NCBI GenBank assembly: GCA_015057605.1
Contig: SVDX01000002.1
Span: 88,312 to 152,311, forward strand
DNA from: Lachnospira sp.
Lineage (GTDB): Bacteria > Bacillota > Clostridia > Lachnospirales > Lachnospiraceae
DNA length: 64,000 bases
Direction of reading: 5' to 3'
Shown here: positions 43,953-53,257 of the stretch, piece after piece
Position numbering within the stretch: position 1 is the first letter of the stretch
Layout: each line of letters opens with the position of its first letter
Notes under the pieces: generated by a model
What the model was told of the DNA's origin: nothing
The model's input: only the letters and a program-made list of their open reading frames with translations
Database searches by the model: none
Program-made: the position numbers and the translations under genes

Positions 43953-44835
43953 ATTTTCTTGGATGTGTTTTATCATAAACTTCTTTAATTCTTTTACCGC
44001 CAAAATCAGCATATATCTGTGTTGTTGATAATACTGAATGTCCTAACATCTCTTGAACTGATTTTAAATCTGCTCCATTGCTTACAAGATGTGCTGCAAA
44101 TGAATGTCTTAAGGTATGTGGTGTAATCTCTGATTCTATGCCAGCCTTGTCACCATATTTTTTAAGAAGCTTCCAAAAGCCCTGTCGACTCATTGGCTCT
44201 CCATGACAATTTACAAACAGATAGCTTAAACTTGGATCCTTAAGCATGTCCTTTCGCCAATTAGTCATATATTCTTTCAAAGCATCCTTAGCCTTATTAC
44301 CAAATGGAACTATACGTTCTCTTCCTGATTCACGACATACAATATATCCCAAATCTATATTAACGTCCTCTGCCTTGAGATTAATAAGCTCAGTAACACG
44401 AATACCTGTAGCATAAAGCAGTTCAAGCATTGCCTTGTCTCTTACTTCAATATCGTTCTTAGCCGATGGCTGTTCAAGCAATCTGTTAATCTCATCAACA
44501 GTAAGTATGCCCGGCAATTTCTTCTCAAGTTTAGGTGCCTTAATATTCTCTCCTGGAATAGTGTCTATTACCTTATTCTTATAAAGATATGTAAAGAATG
44601 ACCTCATAGATGCTACCGCTCTTGATATTGTAGATGAGGCACTGTTATTCTTCTCTAAATACATTATATAAGAATTAAGGTTAGTACTTGTAACCGATTT
44701 AACATCTGTTACACCCACACTATTAAGGTATGAACAAAGCTTGTTCAAATCTCTCTTGTAGGATACCTCTGTATTTTCAGTTGTTTTCTTCTCGTTATGA
44801 AGATACATAATAAAGCTATCTATATTTGACTGCAT
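43951..44835 (-). CDS. xerD: Tyrosine recombinase XerD
   Basis: 294 residues. An N-terminal SAM-like DNA-binding domain (about 1-85) and a C-terminal catalytic domain carry Arg in ATGIRVTELINL, His-x-x-Arg in HTLRHSFAAHL, the second His in LGHSVLSTTQIY and the Tyr nucleophile. Its length and lack of mobile-element neighbours fit the housekeeping enzyme that resolves chromosome dimers at dif, rather than a phage integrase. The ribosome site is GGGGGA. It is the last gene of a proC-nudix-spoIIM-like-xerD series. Confidence 0.93.
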   Translation of the reverse strand: MQSNIDSFIMYLHNEKKTTENTEVSYKRDLNKLCSYLNSVGVTDVKSVTSTNLNSYIMYLEKNNSASSTISRAVASMRSFFTYLYKNKVIDTIPGENIKAPKLEKKLPGILTVDEINRLLEQPSAKNDIEVRDKAMLELLYATGIRVTELINLKAEDVNIDLGYIVCRESGRERIVPFGNKAKDALKEYMTNWRKDMLKDPSLSYLFVNCHGEPMSRQGFWKLLKKYGDKAGIESEITPHTLRHSFAAHLVSNGADLKSVQEMLGHSVLSTTQIYADFGGKRIKEVYDKTHPRK

Positions 44836-44894
44836 TAAATGTCCCCCAAGCCTTTTAGTGATAACTCTAATTATATATTTTCATTTCAAATAAA

Positions 44895-45446
44895 TCAATG
44901 CATTTTTAACACTTTTTTGACTAATTCGTAGTTAATTGTGCTCTCGCACCAGGCCCCTAGCACATATAGTGCCACGCATATTAACAACACACAAGATATA
45001 TGTTTTGCATTTTCTGCTCTTCTTTCAAAATTAAGGCTTTTTATCACCAAAAACATCGCAAATACATATATAATGAATTGTGGAAATATACTTGCAAAAA
45101 ATAATGTTATCCCATTAGCCGAATATTGCATCACAATAACTGATTCAACAAATGCAAATATTCCTCCAACAAGACCAAACAATACTTTCAAAAGCTTTTT
45201 TGCATTAGGCAAAAATGACACCATTATAAGCGCAAAGATTTCCTTTAATCGTACTTCAAGAACATATTTAAACATCGCATTTTTATTCATTTGAACATTA
45301 TAATAGTTATTTATTATATCCGGGCCAAAAACATTTGCACATGCTTCGCTTTTGTTCACAAAAAAATTTGCACATATTGTTCCTATAATAATTCCAGACA
45401 AAAAAATAATGTATAAATTATTATTTAGGGATAGTTTTATCTTCAT
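44895..45446 (-). CDS. SpoIIM-like membrane protein
   Basis: A 183-residue integral membrane protein with about five helices. The overall plan and the terminal ALYVLGAWCESTINYELVKKV resemble SpoIIM/DUF95 proteins. In spore formers these sit next to xerD and help drive engulfment; here the neighbour is indeed xerD. Sequence drift means it may have another role if the organism does not sporulate. AGAGGTG lies 7 nt before the ATG. Confidence 0.72.
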   Translation of the reverse strand: MKIKLSLNNNLYIIFLSGIIIGTICANFFVNKSEACANVFGPDIINNYYNVQMNKNAMFKYVLEVRLKEIFALIMVSFLPNAKKLLKVLFGLVGGIFAFVESVIVMQYSANGITLFFASIFPQFIIYVFAMFLVIKSLNFERRAENAKHISCVLLICVALYVLGAWCESTINYELVKKVLKMH

Positions 45447-45498
45447 AAATACACCTCTTTTTCTAACTTATACATTATATGTAAGTAATATTAAATTA

Positions 45499-46041
45499 TT
45501 AACCTTTTTGTCCACAAATTGCCTTATATGCGAGTATCGCCGACACAGTCTTTGAATCAACAATCTGTCCTTTGAAAATCATATCACAAAGCTCATCTAA
45601 CTCATATTCTTCTACCTCAACAAATTCGTCCTCATCTAAATTCTGCTGTGTCTTAACAAGGTCCTTTGCCAAATAAATGTCTATTTTTTCATCGCAAAAT
45701 GCTACTGTTGTAACCACTGAAATAAGATATGTTATATTCTCACTTCTATAACCTGTTTCTTCCTCAAGCTCACGCGCTGCCGCATCTTTAGTAGGTTCGT
45801 CAATTGAGTTAAGTCCGCCAGCCGGAATCTCGATAGTTTCGCGATTAAGTGCATTACGATACTGTCTTACCATGATAATCTTTCCTTCTTCATTAACTGG
45901 AAGCACTGCCGCTGCACCCTTGTGACCTATATAATCCCATTCAGCGATATTGCCATTAGGAATTTTAACATAATCCTTGTAGACATCAATTATTGCACCT
46001 TTATATACAAGTTCTCTTTTTAATCTTTCTATTTTTTCCAT
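45499..46041 (-). CDS. Nudix hydrolase, ADP-ribose pyrophosphatase type
   Basis: A 180-residue cytosolic enzyme with a complete Nudix box, GLNSIDEPTKDAAARELEEETG (about 76-97; key residues G, E, REL, EE, G). The N-terminal domain-swap strand region and the IPAGGL segment are typical of NudF/ADP-ribose pyrophosphatases, which split ADP-ribose to AMP and ribose 5-phosphate. GAGGT precedes the ATG. It lies 15 nt after proC. Substrate range cannot be confirmed from sequence. Confidence 0.92.
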   Translation of the reverse strand: MEKIERLKRELVYKGAIIDVYKDYVKIPNGNIAEWDYIGHKGAAAVLPVNEEGKIIMVRQYRNALNRETIEIPAGGLNSIDEPTKDAAARELEEETGYRSENITYLISVVTTVAFCDEKIDIYLAKDLVKTQQNLDEDEFVEVEEYELDELCDMIFKGQIVDSKTVSAILAYKAICGQKG

Positions 46042-46056
46042 ACTATGGATACCTCA

Positions 46057-46836
46057 CTAAATATTTTCGCATTTGTCATAGCATTTGTCAGTTGCCTTAA
46101 TTATTGCATTTCTAAATCCACATTCTTCAAGTGCTGCCACACCAGCTATTGTTGTTCCACCAGGCGAGCACACATTATCCTTTAAAACACCTGGATGTTC
46201 ACCTGTTTCTAACACCATCTTAGCTGCACCTAATACTGTTTGTGCAACCATTTCGTAAGCATCCTTGCGAGGCATACCATATTTAACAACGCTATCTGCC
46301 ATAGCTTCAATAAACATATATACGTAGGCAGGCGAGCTTCCTGATGCACATACAACCGTGCTCATAAGCTTTTCAGGTACTATTACCATCTTACCAAAGC
46401 TTTCAAAAAATGCTTTTACATCTTCAAGCTCTTTATCTGTAAATACACTTGCGTCATAAGTCACACCTGTCATACCCTCAAGTACTAATGCTGGTGTATT
46501 AGGCATAGCTCTGACAATCTTGTCTGTTTTAGTAATATATCCCTTGATATAATCAATAGTCTTACCTGGAGCAATTGATATAATTATCTGTTCTGAGGTT
46601 ATATAGTCCTTAATTTCTGTTAAAACCTCATGATAAAACTGTGGTTTAACTGCTAACACTATGTATTTTGCTTCCTTAACACATTCTACATTGTCAGCCA
46701 CCTGTCTTACGCCCATAATATCTTTAGTGCCACATTTTTCACTAAATATCATATCCTCTTTGTTAAATGTCTTTAGTGCGCCCTTCAACATCGCACTTCC
46801 CATATTGCCCATTCCAATAAAACCAAACTTTGCCAT
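46057..46836 (-). CDS. proC: Pyrroline-5-carboxylate reductase
   Basis: Last step of proline synthesis, reducing pyrroline-5-carboxylate with NAD(P)H. It has 259 residues: Rossmann motif GFIGMGNMGSAM at the N-terminus, VRAMPNTPALV and the C-terminal block DNVCSPGGTTIAGVAALEE, which binds substrate. The frame opens at a TTG 12 nt upstream, but GGAGG is correctly placed for the ATG at 46834-46836. It is first of a four-gene series, downstream of the terminator of the aminotransferase. Confidence 0.96.
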   Translation of the reverse strand: MAKFGFIGMGNMGSAMLKGALKTFNKEDMIFSEKCGTKDIMGVRQVADNVECVKEAKYIVLAVKPQFYHEVLTEIKDYITSEQIIISIAPGKTIDYIKGYITKTDKIVRAMPNTPALVLEGMTGVTYDASVFTDKELEDVKAFFESFGKMVIVPEKLMSTVVCASGSSPAYVYMFIEAMADSVVKYGMPRKDAYEMVAQTVLGAAKMVLETGEHPGVLKDNVCSPGGTTIAGVAALEECGFRNAIIKATDKCYDKCENI

Positions 46837-46869
46837 ATTAGCCTCCAAATATATTCTCTTAAAATTACA

Positions 46870-46898
46870 AAAACTGCCGAATTAAAAACGGCAGTTTT
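46870..46898 (-). terminator. Terminator of the aminotransferase gene
   Basis: AAAACTGCCG / CGGCAGTTTT forms a 10-bp stem followed by TTTTTG on the minus strand, between the aminotransferase stop and proC. Confidence 0.85.
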
Positions 46899-46914
46899 CG
46901 CATCTGTTATTATA

Positions 46915-48111
46915 TTACAACATCTTTAAAAAATTTTCAATTCTTGAAATACCTTTTTCTATCTGTTCAATAGAAATTGCATAAGATAATCTGATGTGAT
47001 CAGCAAATCCAAAGTCTGCACATGGGATTACTGCAACATTGAAATCATCTATTAATATTCTTGCCAATTCAGAAGCTGTTTCAATCTTCTTACCCTGATA
47101 TTCCTTTTCAAGAGCCTTACTTACATCAATAAATACATAGAAAGCTCCTTGTGGTTCTAATGCAGAAACTAAAGGCAAGTCGCAAACTCTCTTGTACATA
47201 TATTGTCTTCTCTCATCAAATGCTTTTGTCATAGCCTTTACTGTATCCTGCGGACCTACTAAAGCTTCAACTGTTGCCTTTTGAGCAATTGAGTTAGGAT
47301 TTGATGTCAAATGGCTCTGAACACTGCCCATTAAAGTTGCAATCTCAGCACTTGAGCCTGTATAACCAATTCTCCAACCTGTCATGGCATAGCTCTTAGC
47401 AACACCACTAACAGTAATTGTTCTCTTATAAATTTCTTCGCCTAATGAAGCGATACTAATATGCTTCTGCGAACCATATACAAGGTTTTCATACATTTCG
47501 TCTGAAACAACATAAATGTCGTTTTTCACTACAACTTCTGCTATCTCTCTTAATTCTTCCTCTGTATATAACATACCTGTTGGGTTATTTGGAGAGTTAA
47601 TAATTACAGCCTTTGTCTTATCTGTAATTGCAGCCTCTAACTGCTTAGCATTAATCTTATATCCTTGTTCCTTTTCTCCTCTAACAAATACAGGAACACC
47701 GTCTGATAGTTTAACCATTTCTGGATAACTCAACCAATATGGTGCAGGTATAATAACCTCATCACCTGGATTTAAAATAACAGAAAAAATATTTGTTAAT
47801 GAATGCTTACCACCATTACTGATTACAATCTGATTTGGCTTGTAATCTAAACCGTTAAATTCTTTAAATTTCTTACAAATTGCTTCCTTTAATTCAGGTA
47901 TACCTGAAGCAGGTGTATATTTTGTAAATCCGTCATTAATTGCCTTAATAGCAGCCTGGTTAATATTGTCAGGAGTATTAAAATCAGGTTCTCCTGCACC
48001 AAATCCAACTACGTCAATTCCCTGTGATCTTAATTCTTTAGCCTTAGCTGTTATTGCTAAAGTTGATGAAGGCTTAACCTCCATAGCTTTTCTTGATAAT
48101 GTTAATGACAT
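46915..48111 (-). CDS. Aspartate aminotransferase-type PLP enzyme (class I)
   Basis: 398 residues. The PLP lysine lies in SGVAKSYAMTGWRIGY (about 235-250), with substrate-binding NSPNNPTGMLY, DEMYENL and an Arg near the C-terminus (HIRLSYA). The N-terminus LSRKAMEVKPSSTLAITAKAKELR is typical of subgroup Ib aspartate aminotransferases in Gram-positives, which may also act on aromatic or prephenate substrates. AAGGAC is the ribosome site. It is a single-gene unit ending at 46870-46898. Confidence 0.93.
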   Translation of the reverse strand: MSLTLSRKAMEVKPSSTLAITAKAKELRSQGIDVVGFGAGEPDFNTPDNINQAAIKAINDGFTKYTPASGIPELKEAICKKFKEFNGLDYKPNQIVISNGGKHSLTNIFSVILNPGDEVIIPAPYWLSYPEMVKLSDGVPVFVRGEKEQGYKINAKQLEAAITDKTKAVIINSPNNPTGMLYTEEELREIAEVVVKNDIYVVSDEMYENLVYGSQKHISIASLGEEIYKRTITVSGVAKSYAMTGWRIGYTGSSAEIATLMGSVQSHLTSNPNSIAQKATVEALVGPQDTVKAMTKAFDERRQYMYKRVCDLPLVSALEPQGAFYVFIDVSKALEKEYQGKKIETASELARILIDDFNVAVIPCADFGFADHIRLSYAISIEQIEKGISRIENFLKML

Positions 48112-48230
48112 TACATTCGCACCGTCCTTATTTTTTTCGTAAAATTCCTATTCATTGTAATACAATAATAAGTTATTTGCAAGTTATTTATTTTAAAAAA
48201 AGGTTTTTAAAGATATTTCTTAATATAATT

Positions 48231-48261
48231 AAAAGGGCACCCTAATTTGTGGGTGCCCTTT
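48231..48261 (-). terminator. Terminator of rny
   Basis: AAAGGGCACCC / GGGTGCCCTTT forms an 11-bp stem with an 8-nt loop after the rny stop. Confidence 0.88.
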
Positions 48262-48288
48262 ATATAGTTCATTTAATTTTTAAAACCG

Positions 48289-49845
48289 TTATTTCGCATA
48301 ATCAACAACACGTGATTCTCTTATAAGATTTACCTTGATTTGTCCTGGATAATCCATTTCTTCTTCAATCTGTTTTGAAATCTTTCTTGCTAAGAGTACC
48401 ATCTCGTTATCGTTAACCGCTTCTGGAACTACTATTATTCGAACCTCTCTACCTGCTTGAATAGCAAAAGATTTGTCAACTCCTTCATATGAGTTAGTTA
48501 TCTCTTCCAATTTCTTTAATCTGTTTGTGTAAGTTTCTAATGTTTCACGTCTTGCGCCAGGTCTTGCAGCAGAAATAGCATCAGCTGCCTGTATTAAGCA
48601 GGCAATTAAGCTTTCTGGCTCAACATCACCATGATGCGCTTCAACAGCATTGATAATAATAGCAGACTCTTTGTACTTACGGCATAATTCAACACCTAAT
48701 TGGATATGTGAGCCTTCCATCTCATGATCTACTGCTTTACCAATATCATGTAACAAACCTGCACGTTTTGCTGTTCTTACATCAACACCAACCTCAGCTG
48801 CAAGCAATCCTGCTATAAGTGCAACCTCGATTGAATGCTTTAATGCATTCTGACCATAACTTGTTCTGAACTTCATCTTACCAAGCAATCTGATAAGTTC
48901 TGGATGAATTCCGTGAACGCCAACCTCTAAAGCTGCCGATTCACCATCTTCTCTCATCATGTACTCAACTTCATTCTGAGCCTTTTCAACCATCTCTTCA
49001 ATTCTGGCTGGATGAATTCTTCCATCAACAATCAACTTTTCAAGTGCAACACGTGCAACTTCCCTTCTTATAGGATCAAATCCTGACAAGACTACCGCTT
49101 CAGGAGTATCATCAATAATTAAATCAACACCTGTCATTGTCTCAAGAGTACGAATATTACGTCCTTCTCTACCAATGATTCTACCCTTCATCTCATCACT
49201 TGGAAGTTGTACAACAGAAAGTGTAGATTCTGACACATGGTCAACTGCACACTTCTGTATAGCATTAACAACTAATTCCTTAGCTCGTTTACTAGATTCT
49301 TCTTTCGCTTTATTCTCCAATTCTTTAATAAGAACTGCAGTGTCATGCTTAACTTCATCTTCAACAGTCTTCAAAAGATATTCTTTTGCTTGTTCGGAGG
49401 TTAATCCCGAGATTCTTTCTAGTTCCTGTATCTTCTTCTGTGCAAGATTCTCCATCTCTTGCTTTTGCGCCTTAAGCTCTTCTTCTTTTCTTGATAAGTT
49501 CTGATCACGCTTCTCAACGCTTTCGATTTTCTTGTCTAAAGTCTCTTCTTTAGTCATCAATCGTCTCTCCATACGTTGCATATCAGCACGTCTTTCCTTA
49601 GTCTCCTTTTCAAGCTCATTCTTAGTTCTAATTGACTCTTCCTTAGCTTCAATAAGAGCTTCTCTCTTAGTAGTCTCAGCTTTCTTTAAAGCTTCGTCTA
49701 TAATCTCTGTAGCCTTAGCTTCCGCACTGCCAATCTTTGATTCTGAAATCTTCTTTCTATAAGCGATAGCTAAAGACCATACTATAGGAGCAACAATTAT
49801 TATAGTCACAACAACGGCAATAATAATCTTTAATGTATCAGACAC
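48289..49845 (-). CDS. rny: Ribonuclease Y
   Basis: Membrane-tethered endoribonuclease that starts mRNA decay in Firmicutes. It has 518 residues: an N-terminal helix (about 5-26), a long charged coiled coil (about 35-200), a KH domain around [15 protein letters not shown], and an HD domain with the metal motif [10 protein letters not shown] (about 365). The start is GTG at 49843-49845, with AGGAGG upstream. It follows recA-recX, the usual Firmicutes order, with a small gap containing a TAAAAT -10-like box. Confidence 0.97.
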   Translation of the reverse strand: MSDTLKIIIAVVVTIIIVAPIVWSLAIAYRKKISESKIGSAEAKATEIIDEALKKAETTKREALIEAKEESIRTKNELEKETKERRADMQRMERRLMTKEETLDKKIESVEKRDQNLSRKEEELKAQKQEMENLAQKKIQELERISGLTSEQAKEYLLKTVEDEVKHDTAVLIKELENKAKEESSKRAKELVVNAIQKCAVDHVSESTLSVVQLPSDEMKGRIIGREGRNIRTLETMTGVDLIIDDTPEAVVLSGFDPIRREVARVALEKLIVDGRIHPARIEEMVEKAQNEVEYMMREDGESAALEVGVHGIHPELIRLLGKMKFRTSYGQNALKHSIEVALIAGLLAAEVGVDVRTAKRAGLLHDIGKAVDHEMEGSHIQLGVELCRKYKESAIIINAVEAHHGDVEPESLIACLIQAADAISAARPGARRETLETYTNRLKKLEEITNSYEGVDKSFAIQAGREVRIIVVPEAVNDNEMVLLARKISKQIEEEMDYPGQIKVNLIRESRVVDYAK

Positions 49846-49914
49846 AGGTACACCTCCTTTTTTTAATTTGCTGTAGGAAAACTACAACAGTACTATTTTA
49901 CAATTTTATTGCTA

Positions 49915-50514
49915 TTATGTCAAGTTCAAAACTGTACTAATAGTACAATGTTGAAAACCTTTTCTCTCTAAATACATATATGTTTTTCTAAGTTCTTCTT
50001 CTGTAGCTGTCTTAGCATTGAAATTCCTCTTACGAAGCAGTTGTTTTATTGTCTCTGTCTCATCAACAGTATCATAAATAGCTGAATCAAGCTTCTTAAT
50101 ATCAATGCCTTTTTGTTTTAATAAATACTGCAGTTCCTTCTTACTTTTACAGTTCTGCTTGCATCTTATAAAGTTCTCTGCAACTCTGTCATCATCTATG
50201 TACTTATATCCTTTAACATAATCAATAACTATATCAATAACTGCTATTGAATAATAGCCTTCTTTTAATTTTTGTCTTAATTGCTGTTCTGATTTATCCA
50301 GATTCTTAAGTATATATAACGCTCTACGCTTTGCGCGTTTTATAATAATATCATTGATAATTTCCTCATAAACGAGAGAAGATATCACTTCTCCTTCGAC
50401 AAGTTGATATCTTCTAATCTCGCTATTGTATAATGGCAATGTATTATTATAATTAATATACACTACTGACTTCTTATCAGATACTTTCTTAATACCTGTT
50501 ATAAGATACTCCAT
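49915..50514 (-). CDS. recX: Regulatory protein RecX
   Basis: A 199-residue RecA modulator that binds within the RecA filament. Three-helix RecX repeats are visible: RALYILKNLDKSEQQLRQKLKEGYYS and RVAENFIRCKQNCKSKKELQYLLKQKGID, with a shorter third. It starts 3 nt after the recA stop and is presumably translated from the recA transcript under LexA control. The ribosome site is poor, consistent with low expression by coupling. Confidence 0.92.
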   Translation of the reverse strand: MEYLITGIKKVSDKKSVVYINYNNTLPLYNSEIRRYQLVEGEVISSLVYEEIINDIIIKRAKRRALYILKNLDKSEQQLRQKLKEGYYSIAVIDIVIDYVKGYKYIDDDRVAENFIRCKQNCKSKKELQYLLKQKGIDIKKLDSAIYDTVDETETIKQLLRKRNFNAKTATEEELRKTYMYLERKGFQHCTISTVLNLT

Positions 50515-50517
50515 ATA

Positions 50518-51543
50518 CTATTCATCTTCTCCTTTATCGGCATCAGAAGCATTTAACTGATAATATTCTCTTACCTTATCATCAACTTCTTTTAAAATGT
50601 CAGGATTCTCTCTAAGGAACTGCTTAGCGTTCTCACGACCTTGACCAATCTTAGCGTCATTATATGCATACCATGCACCGCTCTTGTTGATAATACCTAT
50701 ATTAGCAGCTAAATCAAGTACATCTCCCTCAACAGAAATACCCTTGCCGAACATAATATCAAACTCTGCTTCCTTGAATGGTGGTGCAATCTTATTCTTA
50801 ACAACCTTAATTCTTGTTCTGTTACCAACAACATCTCCTCCCTGCTTTAGAGATTCAATACGTCTTACATCCATACGAATAGATGCATAAAACTTCAAGG
50901 CTCTACCACCTGTTGTTGTCTCTGGATTACCAAACATAATACCAACCTTTTCCCTTAACTGGTTAATAAATATAACAATACAGTTAGTCTTACTGATAGC
51001 TGCTGTAAGCTTTCTTAAGGCTTGAGACATAAGTCTTGCCTGTAAGCCCACATGAGAATCACCCATATCGCCATCAATCTCTGCCTTAGGTACTAAGGCT
51101 GCAACTGAGTCTACGATAACAATATCAACTGCACCAGATCTCACCATAGTCTCAGTAATCTCTAATGCCTGTTCACCATTGTCTGGCTGTGATATATATA
51201 AGTTATCAATGTCAACACCTATATTCTTAGCATATGCAGGATCAAGCGCATGTTCTGCATCAATAAAGCCTGCAATACCACCTCTTTTCTGAACCTCTGC
51301 AACCATATGTAATGCTACTGTTGTCTTACCACTTGATTCAGGACCATATACTTCTACAATTCTTCCCTTAGGAATACCACCAAGGCCCAAAGCTAAATCA
51401 AGGCTTAATGCTCCTGTTGGAATAGTCTCTATATTAAGGTTCGCTGATGAATCACCAAGCTTCATAATTGAACCTTTACCATACTGTCTCTCAATGTTAG
51501 TAATAGCTGCTTCAAGCGCTCTTAACTTATCATCTTTAATCAT
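50518..51543 (-). CDS. recA: Recombinase A
   Basis: ATP-dependent strand exchange and SOS co-protease. It has 341 residues: Walker [13 protein letters not shown] (about 64-75), DNA-binding loops with [18 protein letters not shown], and the acidic C-terminus. The frame extends to 51636, but AAAGGAG before the ATG at 51541-51543 and the standard N-terminus ([25 protein letters not shown]) fix the start. The promoter and LexA box lie directly upstream. Confidence 0.98.
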   Translation of the reverse strand: MIKDDKLRALEAAITNIERQYGKGSIMKLGDSSANLNIETIPTGALSLDLALGLGGIPKGRIVEVYGPESSGKTTVALHMVAEVQKRGGIAGFIDAEHALDPAYAKNIGVDIDNLYISQPDNGEQALEITETMVRSGAVDIVIVDSVAALVPKAEIDGDMGDSHVGLQARLMSQALRKLTAAISKTNCIVIFINQLREKVGIMFGNPETTTGGRALKFYASIRMDVRRIESLKQGGDVVGNRTRIKVVKNKIAPPFKEAEFDIMFGKGISVEGDVLDLAANIGIINKSGAWYAYNDAKIGQGRENAKQFLRENPDILKEVDDKVREYYQLNASDADKGEDE

Positions 51544-51559
51544 ATTATAATCTCCTTTA

Positions 51560-51573
51560 CGAACAAATGTTTG
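51560..51573. promoter_or_regulatory. LexA (SOS) box of recA
   Basis: CGAACAAATGTTTG matches the Firmicutes LexA site CGAACRNRYGTTYG at every position. It lies between the recA -10 and the start codon, so LexA would block transcription. Confidence 0.88.
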
Positions 51574-51582
51574 TTTTTTATT

Positions 51583-51611
51583 ATAGTATAATATTTCTCC
51601 ATTGTTGTCAA
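51583..51611 (-). promoter_or_regulatory. recA promoter
   Basis: A perfect TTGACA -35 at 51606-51611. Possible -10 boxes are TACTAT (17-nt spacing) or TATACT (15-nt); TATAAT lies slightly further down. Confidence 0.7.
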
Positions 51612-51714
51612 TAGATTTATCAAAAAAATCGAACATATTTTCTGTTTATAGGGAAAAATGGCTGAAATGCCTTAAGGATTGCACTGATAATTATACCACT
51701 TTCCCATTTGCATA

Positions 51715-52230
51715 TCAACCATTCTTTTCTGCTTTAAATTTGAATTTTTTATCTAAAATATCATATAAAATACCCTTTAATTCTTTAAGCTCATCCTTTG
51801 TAAGCGTTGCTTTTGATATGGTAACAAACTGTTCCTTTGCAAAATATACAAGTATAACATTTTTCAATTCATATGCACATCTTAGCTGACTTGCCTTTAA
51901 GGTCATAGGAACTGTCATTCTCTTAGCCTTCATAGTCAGCTTTTCATGACTAACAGTAATCTCCCATTCTTTAATATCCATATCATACATAGTATTAACA
52001 ACCTTTTTAATTCTGCTATTAGTCATCATTACAGAGCATGCTGCTAATGCAAGCATAATAACACCTACCCATGTTATTGTTTGTCTAAAAACCAAATCTG
52101 CAATAATAGCAAGTATACCACACACTGCCACAAATACCACATACCACATCATCTTTTTCTTCTTGTAAAAGTAGAATTTTTGTATTTCGTAGTATTCGTC
52201 TTTAGTGATATTTTCTTCTATCTTAATCAT
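51715..52230 (-). CDS. Small two-helix membrane protein, YcxB-like
   Basis: A 171-residue protein. A charged N-terminus is followed by two adjacent helices (about 28-45 and 52-70) and a C-terminal beta-rich cytoplasmic domain with ITVSHEKLTMKAKRMTVPMTLKASQL. The layout resembles YcxB/PH-like membrane proteins; function unknown. AAGGAG is 7 nt before the ATG. It overlaps the cinA stop by 4 nt (ATGA), so it belongs to the rimO-pgsA-cinA unit and is an extra gene in an otherwise conserved order. Confidence 0.75.
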   Translation of the reverse strand: MIKIEENITKDEYYEIQKFYFYKKKKMMWYVVFVAVCGILAIIADLVFRQTITWVGVIMLALAACSVMMTNSRIKKVVNTMYDMDIKEWEITVSHEKLTMKAKRMTVPMTLKASQLRCAYELKNVILVYFAKEQFVTISKATLTKDELKELKGILYDILDKKFKFKAEKNG

Positions 52231-52700
52231 ACATTTTCTCCTTTTAAAAATGCTATCGCCATTGCAAATGCATTTTCTACCGCAAGTTTTCTTATATCAC
52301 TTCTTGTACCTTCAAACAAAAATGTTTTGCTAACCGTGTGATTTTTATCGGTCACGGAAATGCATACGCAACCAACTGGCTTTCCTTCACTTGCAAGCGG
52401 TCCGGCATTGCCACTAATCGCCACAGCTATATCAGCATTAATTTGTCTTAACGCCCCTTTTGCCATAGCATTTGTCGTATGCTCGCTTATTGCGCCATAG
52501 GTATTTAAAATATCTTCTAAAACGCCTAAAAGACTTTGTTTTGTCTCATTTGAATATGTAACAAAGCCACCCTTGTACACCAAAGAAGCTCCACTTACAT
52601 TTACAAGTGTCGCACTTGCAAGACCTGCCGTACACGATTCTGCAAAGGTTATTGTTAACCCCTGTGCCTTTAGTTCATTTACAAGTTGTTGTTCTAACAT
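52227..52700 (-). CDS. pncC: CinA C-terminal-type nicotinamide-nucleotide amidohydrolase
   Basis: 157 residues, corresponding to the C-terminal CinA domain alone. It deamidates nicotinamide mononucleotide to nicotinate mononucleotide for NAD recycling. Motifs include TFAESCTAGLASATL (catalytic Ser region), VYKGGFVTYSNETKQSLLGV and AVAISGNAGP; most relatives read SGIAGP or TGIAGP at the last position. The N-terminal domain of full-length CinA is absent. The gene sits between pgsA and recA, the usual place for cinA. Confidence 0.9.
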   Translation of the reverse strand: MLEQQLVNELKAQGLTITFAESCTAGLASATLVNVSGASLVYKGGFVTYSNETKQSLLGVLEDILNTYGAISEHTTNAMAKGALRQINADIAVAISGNAGPLASEGKPVGCVCISVTDKNHTVSKTFLFEGTRSDIRKLAVENAFAMAIAFLKGENV

Positions 52701-52708
52701 ATAAACTC

Positions 52709-53257
52709 CTATTTTTGTCCGTCCTTCATTACATCCTTATTTTTCACTAAATAATCAATTAATGAAATAACTGTAAGTATTACTGCAATCCATACTATAA
52801 CAAGTTCTACAATATCAATATATGGAATATCTAATTGAAGAATAAGAAGGATAATCATTATCATTTGGAAGGTTGTCTTATATTTGCCCCACATACTTGC
52901 AGCTATTACAACACCATTATCTGCTGCAACCTGTCTAAATCCACTAATTATAAATTCGCGGCTGATTATAAGTATTACAATCCATGGTGACAACATATCC
53001 AAATATGTAAGTGCAATTAAGGCAGCACTTACTAAAAGCTTATCTGCAAGCGGATCCATAAATTTACCAAAATTTGTTACAAGATTATATTTTCTTGCAA
53101 TTTTTCCATCAAGTAAATCTGTAAGACTCGCGATTATAAATATTGCTACAGCTATGTATTTGTTGTATTCGCCACCAATCAAATCTGTAAGCATAAATAA
53201 TAAAAATACTGGTATCATTATAGTTCTTAATATTGTTAGTTTATTAGGTAAATTCAT
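52709..53257 (-). CDS. pgsA: Phosphatidylglycerophosphate synthase
   Basis: A 182-residue membrane enzyme joining CDP-diacylglycerol and glycerol 3-phosphate. The CDP-alcohol phosphotransferase motif is complete: DLLDGKIARKYNLVTNFGKFMDPLADKLL (key residues D, D-G, A-R, G, D, D at about 45-73). It has about five hydrophobic helices. It overlaps the rimO stop by 14 nt. Its product feeds the cardiolipin synthase encoded nearby. Confidence 0.95.
   Translation of the reverse strand: MNLPNKLTILRTIMIPVFLLFMLTDLIGGEYNKYIAVAIFIIASLTDLLDGKIARKYNLVTNFGKFMDPLADKLLVSAALIALTYLDMLSPWIVILIISREFIISGFRQVAADNGVVIAASMWGKYKTTFQMIMIILLILQLDIPYIDIVELVIVWIAVILTVISLIDYLVKNKDVMKDGQK

Noticed and set aside
43951..44835. 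Phage or mobile-element integrase
   Set aside because: Length, housekeeping neighbours and absence of att-like repeats or phage genes fit XerD.
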